A stretch of 64,000 nucleotides of DNA from Oscillospiraceae bacterium (GTDB lineage: Bacteria; Bacillota; Clostridia; Oscillospirales; Acutalibacteraceae): the NCBI GenBank assembly GCA_902769255.1, contig CACXOM010000005.1, positions 1-64,000 of the forward strand, written 5' to 3'. Below the pieces are notes generated by a model. It saw only the letters and a list, made by a program, of their open reading frames with translations, did no database searches and was not told the origin of the DNA. The position numbers were made by a program, and so were the translations under genes. Positions 26,264 through 35,333 of this stretch are shown here, one piece after another (within the stretch, counting starts at the first letter, position 1; the number at the start of each line of letters is the position of its first letter).

Positions 26264-26292
26264 TTGAAAAAAACTATAAATTATGCTACAAT
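26264..26292 (+). promoter_or_regulatory. Promoter of the shikimate kinase-transglutaminase operon
   Basis: TTGAAA (26264-26269) and TACAAT (26287-26292) with 17 bases between them, a TG just upstream of the -10 box. Confidence 0.7.
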
Positions 26293-26319
26293 TAACTAAA
26301 CAAGGTAAAGGATTTTTTT

Positions 26320-26835
26320 ATGAATATTATACTAATTGGTATGCCCGGTTGCGGAAAAAGCACCTGTGGCGTTTTGGTGGCAAAACAACTTTGTAAATCA
26401 TTTTTAGATACAGACCTTTTAATTCAAGAAAACGAGGGTATGAAACTTTCGCAAATTTTAGAGAAAAAGGGAATTGAATATTTTGAAAAAGCTGAAAGAG
26501 ATTCGGTTTTAACGTTATATACAAGAAATTGCATAATTGCAACCGGCGGAAGTATGGTTTGTTATGACGATGCTATGCAAAAACTAAAAAAAGAAGGCAT
26601 TGTTATTTATCTTGAATTAAGTTATAAAAATATGATGAAAAGAATTCGCAATTTTAAAACGAGGGGCGTTGTTTTAAAAGAGGGTTATACCCCGAAAGAT
26701 ATGTATAATGAGCGAATTGCACTTTACAAAAAATATGCTGACATTACTATCGATTGTAACAAAAATACTATTGATAATACTGTAACTCGCATTATTGAGG
26801 AAATTGATAAATATGAAAAACAACAAGAGGATTAA
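26320..26835 (+). CDS. aroK: Shikimate kinase
   Basis: The 171-residue P-loop kinase phosphorylates shikimate in aromatic amino acid synthesis. Walker A GMPGCGKST (residues 7-15), FLDTDLLIQ with the shikimate-binding Asp, FEKAERDSV (usually F-R-x-x-E), ATGGSM in place of the usual GGG loop, LID RGVV, and YNERIALYKKYAD with the adenine-side Arg are seen. It is a lone aro gene here; none of the other shikimate-pathway genes are close. It overlaps the following secreted protein gene by 23 bases. A GGS for GGG change leaves some doubt about its natural substrate. Confidence 0.82.
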   Translation: MNIILIGMPGCGKSTCGVLVAKQLCKSFLDTDLLIQENEGMKLSQILEKKGIEYFEKAERDSVLTLYTRNCIIATGGSMVCYDDAMQKLKKEGIVIYLELSYKNMMKRIRNFKTRGVVLKEGYTPKDMYNERIALYKKYADITIDCNKNTIDNTVTRIIEEIDKYEKQQED

Positions 26836-28276
26836 AAGTTTAATAGCGACAGTTTTAGTTTTAATTATCTGCTTTTCTTTTAATGCAAACGCTGAAGAAA
26901 AAGAACAATTTAAATCGGTAGATGTTGATGAAAAGCAGTTTTTGGCTACAAATGTTTCTTATTCTTCTGCATTTGAGCAAGCTTTGGTTTCGGCTATTGC
27001 AAATTTTGAAAGCAAAATTGATGTTTCAAAATATAATATAAAAAGCAGTAAAATAGGCTTGATTTTATATGATATAAGCAATAAATACCCTGAATATTTT
27101 TATTATGATATGGGTGAAACTTATTATTCGGTAACTTCTTTTAATACTATTGAAACGTTGCTTATTAATTATTATTATTCAAAAACCGAGTGTCAAAATA
27201 TGGTTGCGCAGGTTGAAAGGGCTATAAAAAAACCGCTTTCGCAAATGAAAAAACTTAATAGCGATGAAGAAAAGTTTTTATTTGCTCACGACTATATAGC
27301 AACTCACAACTCTTATGATGAAGACGGCCTTTCGGGCAATGTGAATTTGGTTGATGACAATTCTTTTACCGCTTACGGCTGTTTAGTACTTAACAAAAGC
27401 GTTTGTCAGGGAATGAGCGATGCGTTTATTTTGCTTTGTAAAAAAGCGGGGCTGACTGCTTATTTCGTTTCGAGCGACCCTTTGTGCCACGCTTGGAATT
27501 TGGTAAAAATAGGCGATGAATATTATCACCTTGATATCACTTGGGACAGCAACTCTTCTGAAGCAGGATTTAATTTTTTAGATTTAAACGGCTTTGTTTC
27601 ACATAGTTACTTTTTAAAAAGTGATGATGAATTTATTAATTTAGAACATTCTAATTCAGGCAGAGTTGATTGGGACGCAGCTTTTCAGGCAAATGATAGT
27701 GAAAAATATAATAACTATTATTGGAAAAATGTAAATTCTTGCATTTTCCCAATAGGCGACTATTTATATTATGTTAAAGACGGAGAACTAATTAAACAAC
27801 ACCGTGAAAATGGTAATAAACAAACAGTTTATACTGTGCCAAGCGGAAATGACAATTGGTATTCAGACTATGCGTTGCTCGCATATGATTATAACACAAA
27901 TTATTTGTTTATAAATGAGTATGACGGAATTTATGCTTTTGATACTAAAACAAACGATGTTTTCAAAGTTTTTGAAAATAATGAAAATGATTTAATTCTT
28001 GGTATTGCTTTTTACGGCGATGAACTTAAATACGATGTATCAAACGGCGTTAAAAAACCTGTAACCAAAACAGCGAAAATTGTTTTTCCGCAAGAGAAAA
28101 TAGTGTTGGGCGATATTAATAATTCAGGCGAATTTGATTTAAGCGATATTTTAGATTTAAAACTCGCCCTTGCAGACTCTTTTGAGGGACTAAATAAGTA
28201 TTTTGCCGATATGAACGCTGACGGCGAAATAAATACAATTGATTTATTATTAATGAGAAAACAATATGTTGAGTAG
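26813..28276 (+). CDS. Secreted transglutaminase-like protein with C-terminal dockerin, copy 1
   Basis: The 487-residue protein has a signal peptide (about 1-27, cleavage near NANA-EE). A transglutaminase-like cysteine protease fold lies at about 150-260 with Cys in NKSVCQGMSDAF, His in CHAWNLVKIG and Asp in YHLDITWD (the triad). A middle segment of unclear beta structure follows, then a type I dockerin (about 433-487) with two calcium-loop repeats, LGDINNSGEFDLSDIL and FADMNADGEINTIDLL. Dockerins attach to cohesins on a scaffoldin, so the protein may join a cellulosome-like complex; no cohesin is in this window. ATG at 26813 with GAGGAA upstream is chosen. Confidence 0.88.
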   Translation: MKNNKRIKSLIATVLVLIICFSFNANAEEKEQFKSVDVDEKQFLATNVSYSSAFEQALVSAIANFESKIDVSKYNIKSSKIGLILYDISNKYPEYFYYDMGETYYSVTSFNTIETLLINYYYSKTECQNMVAQVERAIKKPLSQMKKLNSDEEKFLFAHDYIATHNSYDEDGLSGNVNLVDDNSFTAYGCLVLNKSVCQGMSDAFILLCKKAGLTAYFVSSDPLCHAWNLVKIGDEYYHLDITWDSNSSEAGFNFLDLNGFVSHSYFLKSDDEFINLEHSNSGRVDWDAAFQANDSEKYNNYYWKNVNSCIFPIGDYLYYVKDGELIKQHRENGNKQTVYTVPSGNDNWYSDYALLAYDYNTNYLFINEYDGIYAFDTKTNDVFKVFENNENDLILGIAFYGDELKYDVSNGVKKPVTKTAKIVFPQEKIVLGDINNSGEFDLSDILDLKLALADSFEGLNKYFADMNADGEINTIDLLLMRKQYVE

Positions 28277-28306
28277 ACATTGTTTTAATTCTTAGAGGTG
28301 AGAATT

Positions 28307-29803
28307 ATGACAAAGAGGGTAGTAACAATTATTTTGACAGTAACTTTATTACTGGCTTTAGTTTTAGTTGCGCCTAATACTGTAAATGCTCAGCAAAATG
28401 AATATTTTCCTGCTTCTTGGCAGGCTGCCGAAAGAAAAATTCTTGAGGCTTGGGATAATTATGAAACCGAAGCGGATATTTCGGAATGTGGCGTACTTTT
28501 GGAAGATAAAGATGTATTCTGCGAAAGAGTTTCAAGCAGAAACCCTGAATATTTCTATGTAACTTGTTATAACGTAGGTTACAATAGCGACAGTAATGTT
28601 ATTGTTTGTGTTTATTTTGAATATTTTTACAGGGAAGATGAAATTCCGGCAATGCAAGCTCGCTTTGAGCAAAAAGCACAATCGGTGTTAAATTCAATTC
28701 CGAGTTATTTAGCAAATAAAGATAAATTGCTTTTCTTATATGATTATTTAGCGGTAAATAACAATTATGACTTTGCAGTTTTTACCGACTATACCGAAAA
28801 CTTAAAACCTGAAATAAGAACTGCTTACGGTTGTTTAATTAATAATCTTTCGGTTTGCGAGGGCATTTCGCAAGCATTTTTGTATTTTTGCAAAAAGCTT
28901 AATATTGAGGCATACGCAGTCGGCAGCGATGAAATGAATCACGAGTGGAATATGGTAAAACTGGGTAATAATTATTACCATATTGATATTACTTATGCTT
29001 CACCGGGCTTTGAAAAAAATGAAAAGAAAGAGCAATTTCAACCATACGGCTATGTGAATCACGATTACTTTTTAATAAGTGACAGTCAAATAAAAGCGCT
29101 TTATCACTATGGTTGGGAAAATATTTTTGCCGCAACTGACAGCAAAACTTATACAAACGCTTATTGGAAAAATGCTTTTGGCCAAGTAGGCTTTGTAAAC
29201 GGTTATGCTTATTTTATTAAAAATGCAAAGTTAAGAAATTATAATTTAAGCACGAATATTTCTACTGATTTATATTCAGTTCCAAAATGCTATTTTAAGA
29301 GCAAAGACGGGTACAAGAGAATTTGGGAACCATATAATAACGGAAAAGGTTTTCATACAAATTTCGCTTTTGATTATGACCGTAATAATCTTTATTTTGC
29401 AATGGGCAATTCCGCTTATTCTTATAATATTGATACAAAATCAATCGTTTCGGTTTATTCGTTGCCGAAAACAGGTTATATTCTCTCGCTATGCTACAAA
29501 AGTGGAAAACTGTATATGACCACTAACGATATTAACTCAAAAATTCAAACAGATACATATTATTTTGGAACAAAAACTTTAAGTGCAAGTAGTTTGCCGA
29601 GCTATACAGATACAACTGTAACTTTGTCGGGCGATGTTAATTCAAGCGGAAAAATTGATATTTCCGATGTTTTGGCATTAAAAAAATATCTTGCAAAATC
29701 AAAACTCAAAATTTCAACTGCTAACGCTGATGTTAATAAAGATGATAAAATTGATTTGCTTGATTTGGCAAGGTTAAAAGTTATCTATATAAATATTGAA
29801 TAA
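28307..29803 (+). CDS. Secreted transglutaminase-like protein with C-terminal dockerin, copy 2
   Basis: A 498-residue paralog of the preceding gene with the same layout: signal peptide to about residue 28 (NTVNA-QQ), transglutaminase-like domain with Cys in NLSVCEGISQAF, His in NHEWNMVKLG and Asp in YHIDITYA, and a dockerin at the end (LSGDVNSSGKIDISDVLALK then ADVNKDDKIDLLDLARLK). The two proteins have clearly diverged, so the duplication is not recent. ATG at 28307 has AGAGGTG upstream; GTG at 28298 is the rejected alternative. Cleavage or cross-linking of proteins or peptidoglycan is possible; the substrate is unknown. Confidence 0.88.
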   Translation: MTKRVVTIILTVTLLLALVLVAPNTVNAQQNEYFPASWQAAERKILEAWDNYETEADISECGVLLEDKDVFCERVSSRNPEYFYVTCYNVGYNSDSNVIVCVYFEYFYREDEIPAMQARFEQKAQSVLNSIPSYLANKDKLLFLYDYLAVNNNYDFAVFTDYTENLKPEIRTAYGCLINNLSVCEGISQAFLYFCKKLNIEAYAVGSDEMNHEWNMVKLGNNYYHIDITYASPGFEKNEKKEQFQPYGYVNHDYFLISDSQIKALYHYGWENIFAATDSKTYTNAYWKNAFGQVGFVNGYAYFIKNAKLRNYNLSTNISTDLYSVPKCYFKSKDGYKRIWEPYNNGKGFHTNFAFDYDRNNLYFAMGNSAYSYNIDTKSIVSVYSLPKTGYILSLCYKSGKLYMTTNDINSKIQTDTYYFGTKTLSASSLPSYTDTTVTLSGDVNSSGKIDISDVLALKKYLAKSKLKISTANADVNKDDKIDLLDLARLKVIYINIE

Positions 29804-29817
29804 CGGAGAATTTAATT

Positions 29818-30825
29818 GTGGAATTTTTAATTAAAAATAACAAAGAGAATTTAAAACTATGTGGCAGAACGGCGTTTTTAAACGACGTTCTGTATCTTGA
29901 TTTTACGGCGAGCGGTTTTGAATTTTGTGCAGATTTTAAAAACAGCGATGTTGCTATTGATGTAAAAATCAAAGCCGAAAACGGACTGATTGGCGTTATT
30001 ATCGATAACGATTATGATAATATGCAAGATATTCCTGTTTTTTCGGGTGAACAAAAAATCACCGTTGCCAAAAACTTAAACGGCAAACACACTCTTAAAA
30101 TTTTAAAACTTCTTGAATATAAAAAAGGCTATTATGCAGTAAAATCTTTGATTTTTGACGGCAAAATGTTAGAAAAACCACAAGAAAAACCGCTTAAATT
30201 CGAGTTTTACGGCGATTCTTTAACTTGTGGTTACGGCAATTTGTCAACCAATCGTGAAAGCCCCAATCCTTTCGGTCTTTTGGAACACGGCTATCGCACT
30301 TGGGCGGCGCTTCTTTGCGAAAAAATGAACGCCGAAATGTCAGCGGTTTCGTCATCTGGCCAAGGCGTTTTAACCGATTGTTCAGGAAACCCCGAAGGCA
30401 CAATTTTTAAATATTTTGATATGGCTGTGCCGTCATTTTCGGTTAAATGGGATTTTAAGAATTATCAGCCCGATGTTATTTTTATTTACATTGGCGCAAA
30501 CGATATGAATTATTGGCGAATGAACGAGGGCGCAGAACCTGTTTGGCCTGATTTTTATAAAAAATCAAAAGAATTGCTTGAAAGCATAAAAAAAGAATGT
30601 CCGAGTAGCAAAATCGTTTACTTGCAAGGGCATGACGGTGGTAATAAATATTATGACGGCATTAAAAAAGAATATGAAAAATTAGCGTCAGAATATGAAA
30701 ATGTTTATTATTGTGGCTCACTAACTTCTAACCAATTAGGTGGCGACTGGCACCCGAGTGTTGACGACCATAAAATGATTTTTGAACAGCTTTATAAATA
30801 TGTGAAAGAAAATATAAAATTATAA
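29818..30825 (+). CDS. SGNH-hydrolase, CE2-like acetyl esterase without signal peptide
   Basis: The 335-residue protein has an N-terminal beta-sandwich (about 1-120) typical of carbohydrate esterase family 2 and a C-terminal SGNH domain: Ser134 in FYGDSLTCGYG, Gly in SSSGQGV, Asn in IGANDMNYW, and His in GDWHPSVDDH. Such enzymes deacetylate plant polysaccharides or oligosaccharides. No signal peptide is seen, so it would work on imported acetylated oligosaccharides. Start is GTG, with CGGAG upstream. It follows the dockerin proteins by 14 bases and may be in the same transcript. Confidence 0.82.
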   Translation: MEFLIKNNKENLKLCGRTAFLNDVLYLDFTASGFEFCADFKNSDVAIDVKIKAENGLIGVIIDNDYDNMQDIPVFSGEQKITVAKNLNGKHTLKILKLLEYKKGYYAVKSLIFDGKMLEKPQEKPLKFEFYGDSLTCGYGNLSTNRESPNPFGLLEHGYRTWAALLCEKMNAEMSAVSSSGQGVLTDCSGNPEGTIFKYFDMAVPSFSVKWDFKNYQPDVIFIYIGANDMNYWRMNEGAEPVWPDFYKKSKELLESIKKECPSSKIVYLQGHDGGNKYYDGIKKEYEKLASEYENVYYCGSLTSNQLGGDWHPSVDDHKMIFEQLYKYVKENIKL

Positions 30826-30841
30826 AAAGGAGGTTTTTATA

Positions 30842-31297
30842 ATGAGTAAAGCAATTGTAACTTATTTTTCGGCAAGCGGTGTTACAGCTAAAAAAGCAAG
30901 CGAACTTGCTAATATGTTTAGTGCAGATTTGTTTGAAATTGCGCCAAAACAAAAATATTCTTTGGCCGACCTTGATTGGCGTGACGGCAATTCTCGTAGT
31001 TCGCTTGAAATGAAAGATAAAAATTCACGCCCTGAAATGTTAGAAAATGCGGATTTATCGGCTTATGATACTGTTTTTATCGGGTTTCCAATTTGGTGGT
31101 ACACCGCTCCGCATATTATAAATACATTTATCGAAAGCAACGATTTTTCGGGCAAAAAAGTTATTGTTTTCGCTACTTCCGGTAGCACAGGCGTTGAAAA
31201 ATCGCTAAAAGATTTACAAGAAAAATATCCCGAAATAAAAATTGTCGGCGGACAATTAATTAACGGCAGTTTTTCGGCAAGTGATTTTGATTTTTAA
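30842..31297 (+). CDS. Flavodoxin-like protein
   Basis: The 151-residue protein has a flavodoxin-like fold: an FMN phosphate-binding loop near YFSASGVTAKKAS (residues 8-20), the aromatic loop FIGFPIWWYTAPHIINTFIE (about 79-98) and FATSGSTGVEKS for the second flavin contact. Members act as electron carriers or as small NAD(P)H-dependent reductases. AAGGAGG precedes the ATG. It lies between the esterase and the alcohol dehydrogenase with 11-16 base gaps, suggesting one operon, though a pathway link is not evident. Confidence 0.85.
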   Translation: MSKAIVTYFSASGVTAKKASELANMFSADLFEIAPKQKYSLADLDWRDGNSRSSLEMKDKNSRPEMLENADLSAYDTVFIGFPIWWYTAPHIINTFIESNDFSGKKVIVFATSGSTGVEKSLKDLQEKYPEIKIVGGQLINGSFSASDFDF

Positions 31298-31308
31298 GGA
31301 GATTTTTT

Positions 31309-32478
31309 ATGTTAGGAAATTTTAGTTATTGTAACCCCACAAAGCTTTATTTTGGCAGCAATTCGCTCGAAAATTTAAGCACAGAACTTGAAAAATATGG
31401 CGAAAGCGTTGTTTTAATTTATGGTGGCGGTTCAATTAAAAAGAACGGAATTTATGACGAAGTTATAAAAATTTTGAATAAATGCGGTAAAAAAGTCGCT
31501 GAAATTGCAGGCGTTATGCCAAACCCGACTCTTGAAAAACTTTATGAGGGTATTGAAATCGCAAGAAAAGCAAAAGCTGATTTACTTTTGGCTGTCGGCG
31601 GCGGTTCGGTTTGCGACTATGCAAAAGCGGTTTCGGTTTCGGTTAATTGCGATGAAGACCCTTGGGAAAAATATTATTTAAAATTTGAAGAGCCGACTTG
31701 TAAAACTCTTCCGGTAGGTTGTGTACTTACAATGGTTGGAACAGGTTCTGAAATGAACGCAGGCTCGGTTATTACCAATAGCAAAGAGAAGTTAAAAATC
31801 GGCCATGTTTTTGCCGATGAAAAAATTATTCCACGATTTTCAATTTTAAATCCTAAATATACCATGACTTTACCGCACTATCAAATGGTTGCAGGAATTT
31901 ATGATATTTTTAATCATATTTGCGAGCAATATTTTTCTGGTGAAGATGATAACACTTCCGATTATATTGCAGAGGGGCTTATGCGTTCGTTGATTGTATC
32001 GAGCAAAATTGCAAATGTTGACCCAAAAAATTATGAGGCAAGAAGCAATATAATGTGGACTGCAACTTGGGCTCTTAACACATTAATTCAAATGGGCAAA
32101 GCGGGCGATTGGGAAGTGCATATGCTCGGTCAGGCGGTCGGCGCAGTAACTGACGCTACCCACGGTATGACACTCGCTGCCGTATCGCTTCCTTATTATC
32201 GACATATATTGCCTTACGGACTTCAAAAATTCAAAAGATTTGCTATTAATGTTTGGGGCGTTAATGCTGACGAAAAAACAGATGAGCAAATAGCAAACGA
32301 GGGACTTTGCGAGATGGAAAAATGGATGAAAGAACTCGGTCTTGCAATGAATATTTCCGAACTTGGCGCTACAAATGAAAATTTAAAAGATATTGTTAAA
32401 GCGACTTTAATTTTAGAAGATGGTTACAAAACATTAACCGTTCAAGAAGTTGAAGAAATTTTAAAAAGAAGTATGTAA
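31309..32478 (+). CDS. Iron-containing alcohol dehydrogenase, butanol dehydrogenase-like
   Basis: A 389-residue NAD(P)H-dependent dehydrogenase of the BdhA/YugK type. The Rossmann-like N-terminal half contains IYGGGSIKKNGIYDEV and LAVGGGSVCDYAKAVS (cofactor binding). The metal-binding residues lie in YDIFNHICEQYF and DATHGMTLAAV in the helical C-terminal half. The family reduces aldehydes to alcohols in fermentation, regenerating NAD(P)+; butyraldehyde or another aldehyde is possible. AAGGAG precedes the ATG; a strong terminator follows. Confidence 0.92.
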   Translation: MLGNFSYCNPTKLYFGSNSLENLSTELEKYGESVVLIYGGGSIKKNGIYDEVIKILNKCGKKVAEIAGVMPNPTLEKLYEGIEIARKAKADLLLAVGGGSVCDYAKAVSVSVNCDEDPWEKYYLKFEEPTCKTLPVGCVLTMVGTGSEMNAGSVITNSKEKLKIGHVFADEKIIPRFSILNPKYTMTLPHYQMVAGIYDIFNHICEQYFSGEDDNTSDYIAEGLMRSLIVSSKIANVDPKNYEARSNIMWTATWALNTLIQMGKAGDWEVHMLGQAVGAVTDATHGMTLAAVSLPYYRHILPYGLQKFKRFAINVWGVNADEKTDEQIANEGLCEMEKWMKELGLAMNISELGATNENLKDIVKATLILEDGYKTLTVQEVEEILKRSM

Positions 32479-32490
32479 TAAACAAAAATA

Positions 32491-32524
32491 AAAATTCCGT
32501 AGATTTTTCTACGGAATTTTTTTA
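32491..32524. terminator. Bidirectional terminator after alcohol dehydrogenase
   Basis: A 13-bp stem, AAAATTCCGTAGA with TCTACGGAATTTT, with TTTT loop. It separates converging alcohol dehydrogenase and flavoprotein genes and is T-rich on both sides. Confidence 0.92.
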
Positions 32525-32527
32525 TCT

Positions 32528-33730
32528 TTATAAATCTTTTTCGTGTAAAACTACGCCGTCTTTTTGCAGTTTTTCTTGCAACTTTTCAACCGACAAGTTT
32601 TTAAAATCATCGCTCATAGCGGCGGCGGTGCCTGCCGCTTGTCCCGAAACTGCGCAAACAGGAATAACACGGGTTATATCCCACATAGGCTCGGTTACCG
32701 AAATACATCTGCCTGCGGTTATTAAGTTTTTAACTGTTGTTCCGTAAAGGCAAGAGAAAGGAAGTTCATAACAAGGTCCGGCTTTGCGCCAATCGCTGAA
32801 CATTCCAACGCTGTCTGAAAATTCTTTGTGCATTTCGGTATCGTCAATTTCATAATCCGAAACAATACGCCTTGTCATTCTGATTTGCGGAATTGTCGCA
32901 ATTGTTCCTAAATTATAGCCTTTTGAAATACCGCCTTTTTTCAAATAGTCGTCAAGCGAAAGCGCGTGAGCGGTAACAACCTGTTCGGTAAGTTCTTCTT
33001 TATCAAGTCCCGAATATCTTTTCAAACTCTTTTCAAGCCTTTTTTGCTCTTCGGTTTTAAATTTATCGGGAATATCAGCCCAGCCCAACATATTAAGTTT
33101 GTATTCATCATTTTCGTGATAATAATACCAGCCTGCAAGCACATTGCCTTGCTTGAAAGTTTCGGTTTTCTCGCCCGATAATTTGCAAATATCGGCGTCA
33201 CCTGTTGAATCAACAACGCTTTTGCAAGAAATAGCCTGTCTGCCTGACTTGCTTTCGATTATAAGATATTTAATCTTTTCATCTTCAACCAAAACATCGC
33301 AAACGCTTGTTCCGTAAAGAATTTCAACGCCCTCTTCAAGCAACAATTTTTCAAGCAAAATGCCGTAAAGATTTGCGTTAAACTGCACTTCAAAACGGCG
33401 ATTTTTCTTTTCCTCTAAAGTGCCGTTTTCAAGCCAAGGTTTCGGATATTTGTCTTCATAACCGTGTTTCATACAAAGGTGTAAAAGTTCTTCGGCAATT
33501 GAGAAAGAAACCTGTTTTCCCTCGCCGTCACAAAGCGGTAAATAAATTGTAATAAGACCGAGAGTTGCAAGTCCGCCTACTAAAAACTGCTTTTCAATAA
33601 GCAAAACTTTTGCACCGTTTCTTTTTGCTGCTAAAGCCGCTGCAACGCCGGCAATACCGCCACCGGCTACAACAACGTCATATTTGCCTGTTACTTCTAA
33701 TTGCTTTGCTTTTTCATTAACAAATTCCAT
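32528..33730 (-). CDS. FAD-dependent oxidoreductase (FAD_oxidored family)
   Basis: The 400-residue flavoprotein begins with the ADP-binding fold YDVVVAGGGIAGVAAALAAK (residues about 15-34), then FLVGGLATLG, SVVDSTGDADICKLSGE and a C-terminal GRCISVTEPMWDITRV with AVSGQAAGTAAAM. It lacks a signal peptide. The family includes uncharacterised dehydrogenases often linked with carbohydrate use in gut bacteria; the substrate is unknown. ATG at 33730, with GAGGA upstream, is chosen over an in-frame start at 33742 that would overlap the preceding gene. It lies eight bases after the phosphoglucomutase stop, in the same operon. Confidence 0.85.
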   Translation of the reverse strand: MEFVNEKAKQLEVTGKYDVVVAGGGIAGVAAALAAKRNGAKVLLIEKQFLVGGLATLGLITIYLPLCDGEGKQVSFSIAEELLHLCMKHGYEDKYPKPWLENGTLEEKKNRRFEVQFNANLYGILLEKLLLEEGVEILYGTSVCDVLVEDEKIKYLIIESKSGRQAISCKSVVDSTGDADICKLSGEKTETFKQGNVLAGWYYYHENDEYKLNMLGWADIPDKFKTEEQKRLEKSLKRYSGLDKEELTEQVVTAHALSLDDYLKKGGISKGYNLGTIATIPQIRMTRRIVSDYEIDDTEMHKEFSDSVGMFSDWRKAGPCYELPFSCLYGTTVKNLITAGRCISVTEPMWDITRVIPVCAVSGQAAGTAAAMSDDFKNLSVEKLQEKLQKDGVVLHEKDL

Positions 33731-33738
33731 AAAAATCC

Positions 33739-35232
33739 TCACTTTAAATAATCTTCAATTGCAGTTAAATCAAGTTTATCATAATTCTTCAAAAATTTGT
33801 AAGCCTCTTGCGCTATCGCTTTGCAACCGCCTTGGTCGTCAGACTCAATATTAAGCGGCATAATAGGGTCGTGCACCGAAAGACGAAGCAAAAACCAGCC
33901 GTTGTTAATTGAAATTCTAATACCTTCGTGGTTGTCGGGAGCAATGTCAAAATTGTTTTTCTCGCCGTAAGCAAAAAGGTCGTCAATAACCTTTTGACCG
34001 TATGCTTTAAAATCATCTTCATTAATTTTAAAGCGAAGTTCAACTAAATCTTTCGGCTCTTTAAGCGCCGAAATCAAATCGTCAATCGATTTGCCCTCTT
34101 TGCGAAGTTTAGCCGCTTTAATAATAATTTTTGTAATAAGGTAAGCGCCGTCATCAAGAAAATAATTCTCTTTAAAAGCGGCGTGTCCCGAAGTTTCAAT
34201 TGCAAGCGGTGCGCTGATTCCCTCATTTTCAAGGCGAACAGCCTCATCAATTACGTTTTTATAACCTCTTTTAAAGCGCAGATGTTTACCGCCTAAATTT
34301 TCTTCAATAAATTCTTTCAAACCACTTGAAGTTACCGAGTCGGTAACAACAGTACCGCCTTTGTTATTCTCAAGCGCAATAGCGGCAGCGAGCGCAACAA
34401 TACGGTTGCGGTTAATCTCTTTACCGTCAGATGAAACGCAAGAAGCCCTGTCAACATCGGTATCAAAAATTACGCCAAGGTCAGCGCCGTTTTTAACAGT
34501 AGCGTCTGAAATTGCTTTCATAGCAACCTTGTTTTCGGGGTTTGGAATGTGGTTAGGGAACATTCCGTCAGGCTCCAAAAACTGACTGCCTTCTATGTCA
34601 GCGCCGAGCGGTTTTAAAACATCATAAGCATAAAATCCGCCTGCGCCGTTGCCTGCGTCAACAATTATTTTTAAATTTTCAAGCGGTTTTTCTTCGCCTG
34701 TTTCTTCAATAATTTTATCACGAAGAATTTTGGAATATTCGCTCATAAAGTCGATTTTTTCTACGCTGCCGACAGCGTTTTCAACCTGCTCGCCGTTTTG
34801 AGCGAAGAGGAGCATTTGATCAATATCATCGCCCGAAACACCACCGTTTCGAGTGAAAAATTTAAGACCGTTTCGGTTAAAAGGGTGGTGAGAAGCGGTA
34901 ATTTGAACAGCCGCATCGCAACCTTTAACAACCGTTGTCATAAACATTGAAGGAGTGCTTGCAAGCGAGCAGTCAAGCACCTTTACGCCTTTTGAAACAA
35001 GCACTTCAATAACATCATTTTTAATTCTATTAGCAGAAATTCTCGAATCGTGACCGATTGAAACAGTAATTTCGCTTGCTTTTTTGTTCTGCTTTTTGCA
35101 AAACCAAACCAAAAAACCGTTAGCCATCGCCTTAATAACATCATCGGTGAGGTTAATGTGTTCACCCTCAACACCCTCGGCCGCAATACCGCGAATATCA
35201 GTTCCGCTTTTAAACTTTTTATAATCTATCAT
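33739..35232 (-). CDS. Phosphoglucomutase/phosphomannomutase family protein
   Basis: The 497-residue alpha-D-phosphohexomutase shows all four family motifs. GTDIRG is at the N-terminus; the active-site phosphoserine is in TASHHPFNRNGLKFF; the metal loop is DTDVDRASCV; the sugar-binding motif is ETSGHAAF, with the C-terminal phosphate-binding HEGIRI...LSVHDP. It interconverts hexose 1- and 6-phosphates, feeding cell-wall and exopolysaccharide sugar nucleotides. Preferred sugar is not determinable. The ATG at 35232 follows GGAGAT; an earlier start at 35253 is less likely. Confidence 0.92.
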   Translation of the reverse strand: MIDYKKFKSGTDIRGIAAEGVEGEHINLTDDVIKAMANGFLVWFCKKQNKKASEITVSIGHDSRISANRIKNDVIEVLVSKGVKVLDCSLASTPSMFMTTVVKGCDAAVQITASHHPFNRNGLKFFTRNGGVSGDDIDQMLLFAQNGEQVENAVGSVEKIDFMSEYSKILRDKIIEETGEEKPLENLKIIVDAGNGAGGFYAYDVLKPLGADIEGSQFLEPDGMFPNHIPNPENKVAMKAISDATVKNGADLGVIFDTDVDRASCVSSDGKEINRNRIVALAAAIALENNKGGTVVTDSVTSSGLKEFIEENLGGKHLRFKRGYKNVIDEAVRLENEGISAPLAIETSGHAAFKENYFLDDGAYLITKIIIKAAKLRKEGKSIDDLISALKEPKDLVELRFKINEDDFKAYGQKVIDDLFAYGEKNNFDIAPDNHEGIRISINNGWFLLRLSVHDPIMPLNIESDDQGGCKAIAQEAYKFLKNYDKLDLTAIEDYLK

Positions 35233-35307
35233 ATTATCTCCTAAAAATTTCATTAATTATATTCAGTATAACACATAATAATTAAAAAATAAAGAGATAA
35301 TTATAAA

Positions 35308-35333
35308 AATAGAGTAATTTTTACTACTCTATT
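35308..35333 (-). terminator. Terminator overlapping the end of the orphan membrane gene
   Basis: The stem AATAGAGTA/TACTCTATT includes the last codons and stop of the 35324-36352 gene, with TTTTTAT after it on the minus strand. Confidence 0.7.

Noticed and set aside
32528..35232. Flavoprotein-mutase pair as a new pathway
   Set aside because: Both are common families; adjacency alone gives no pathway.
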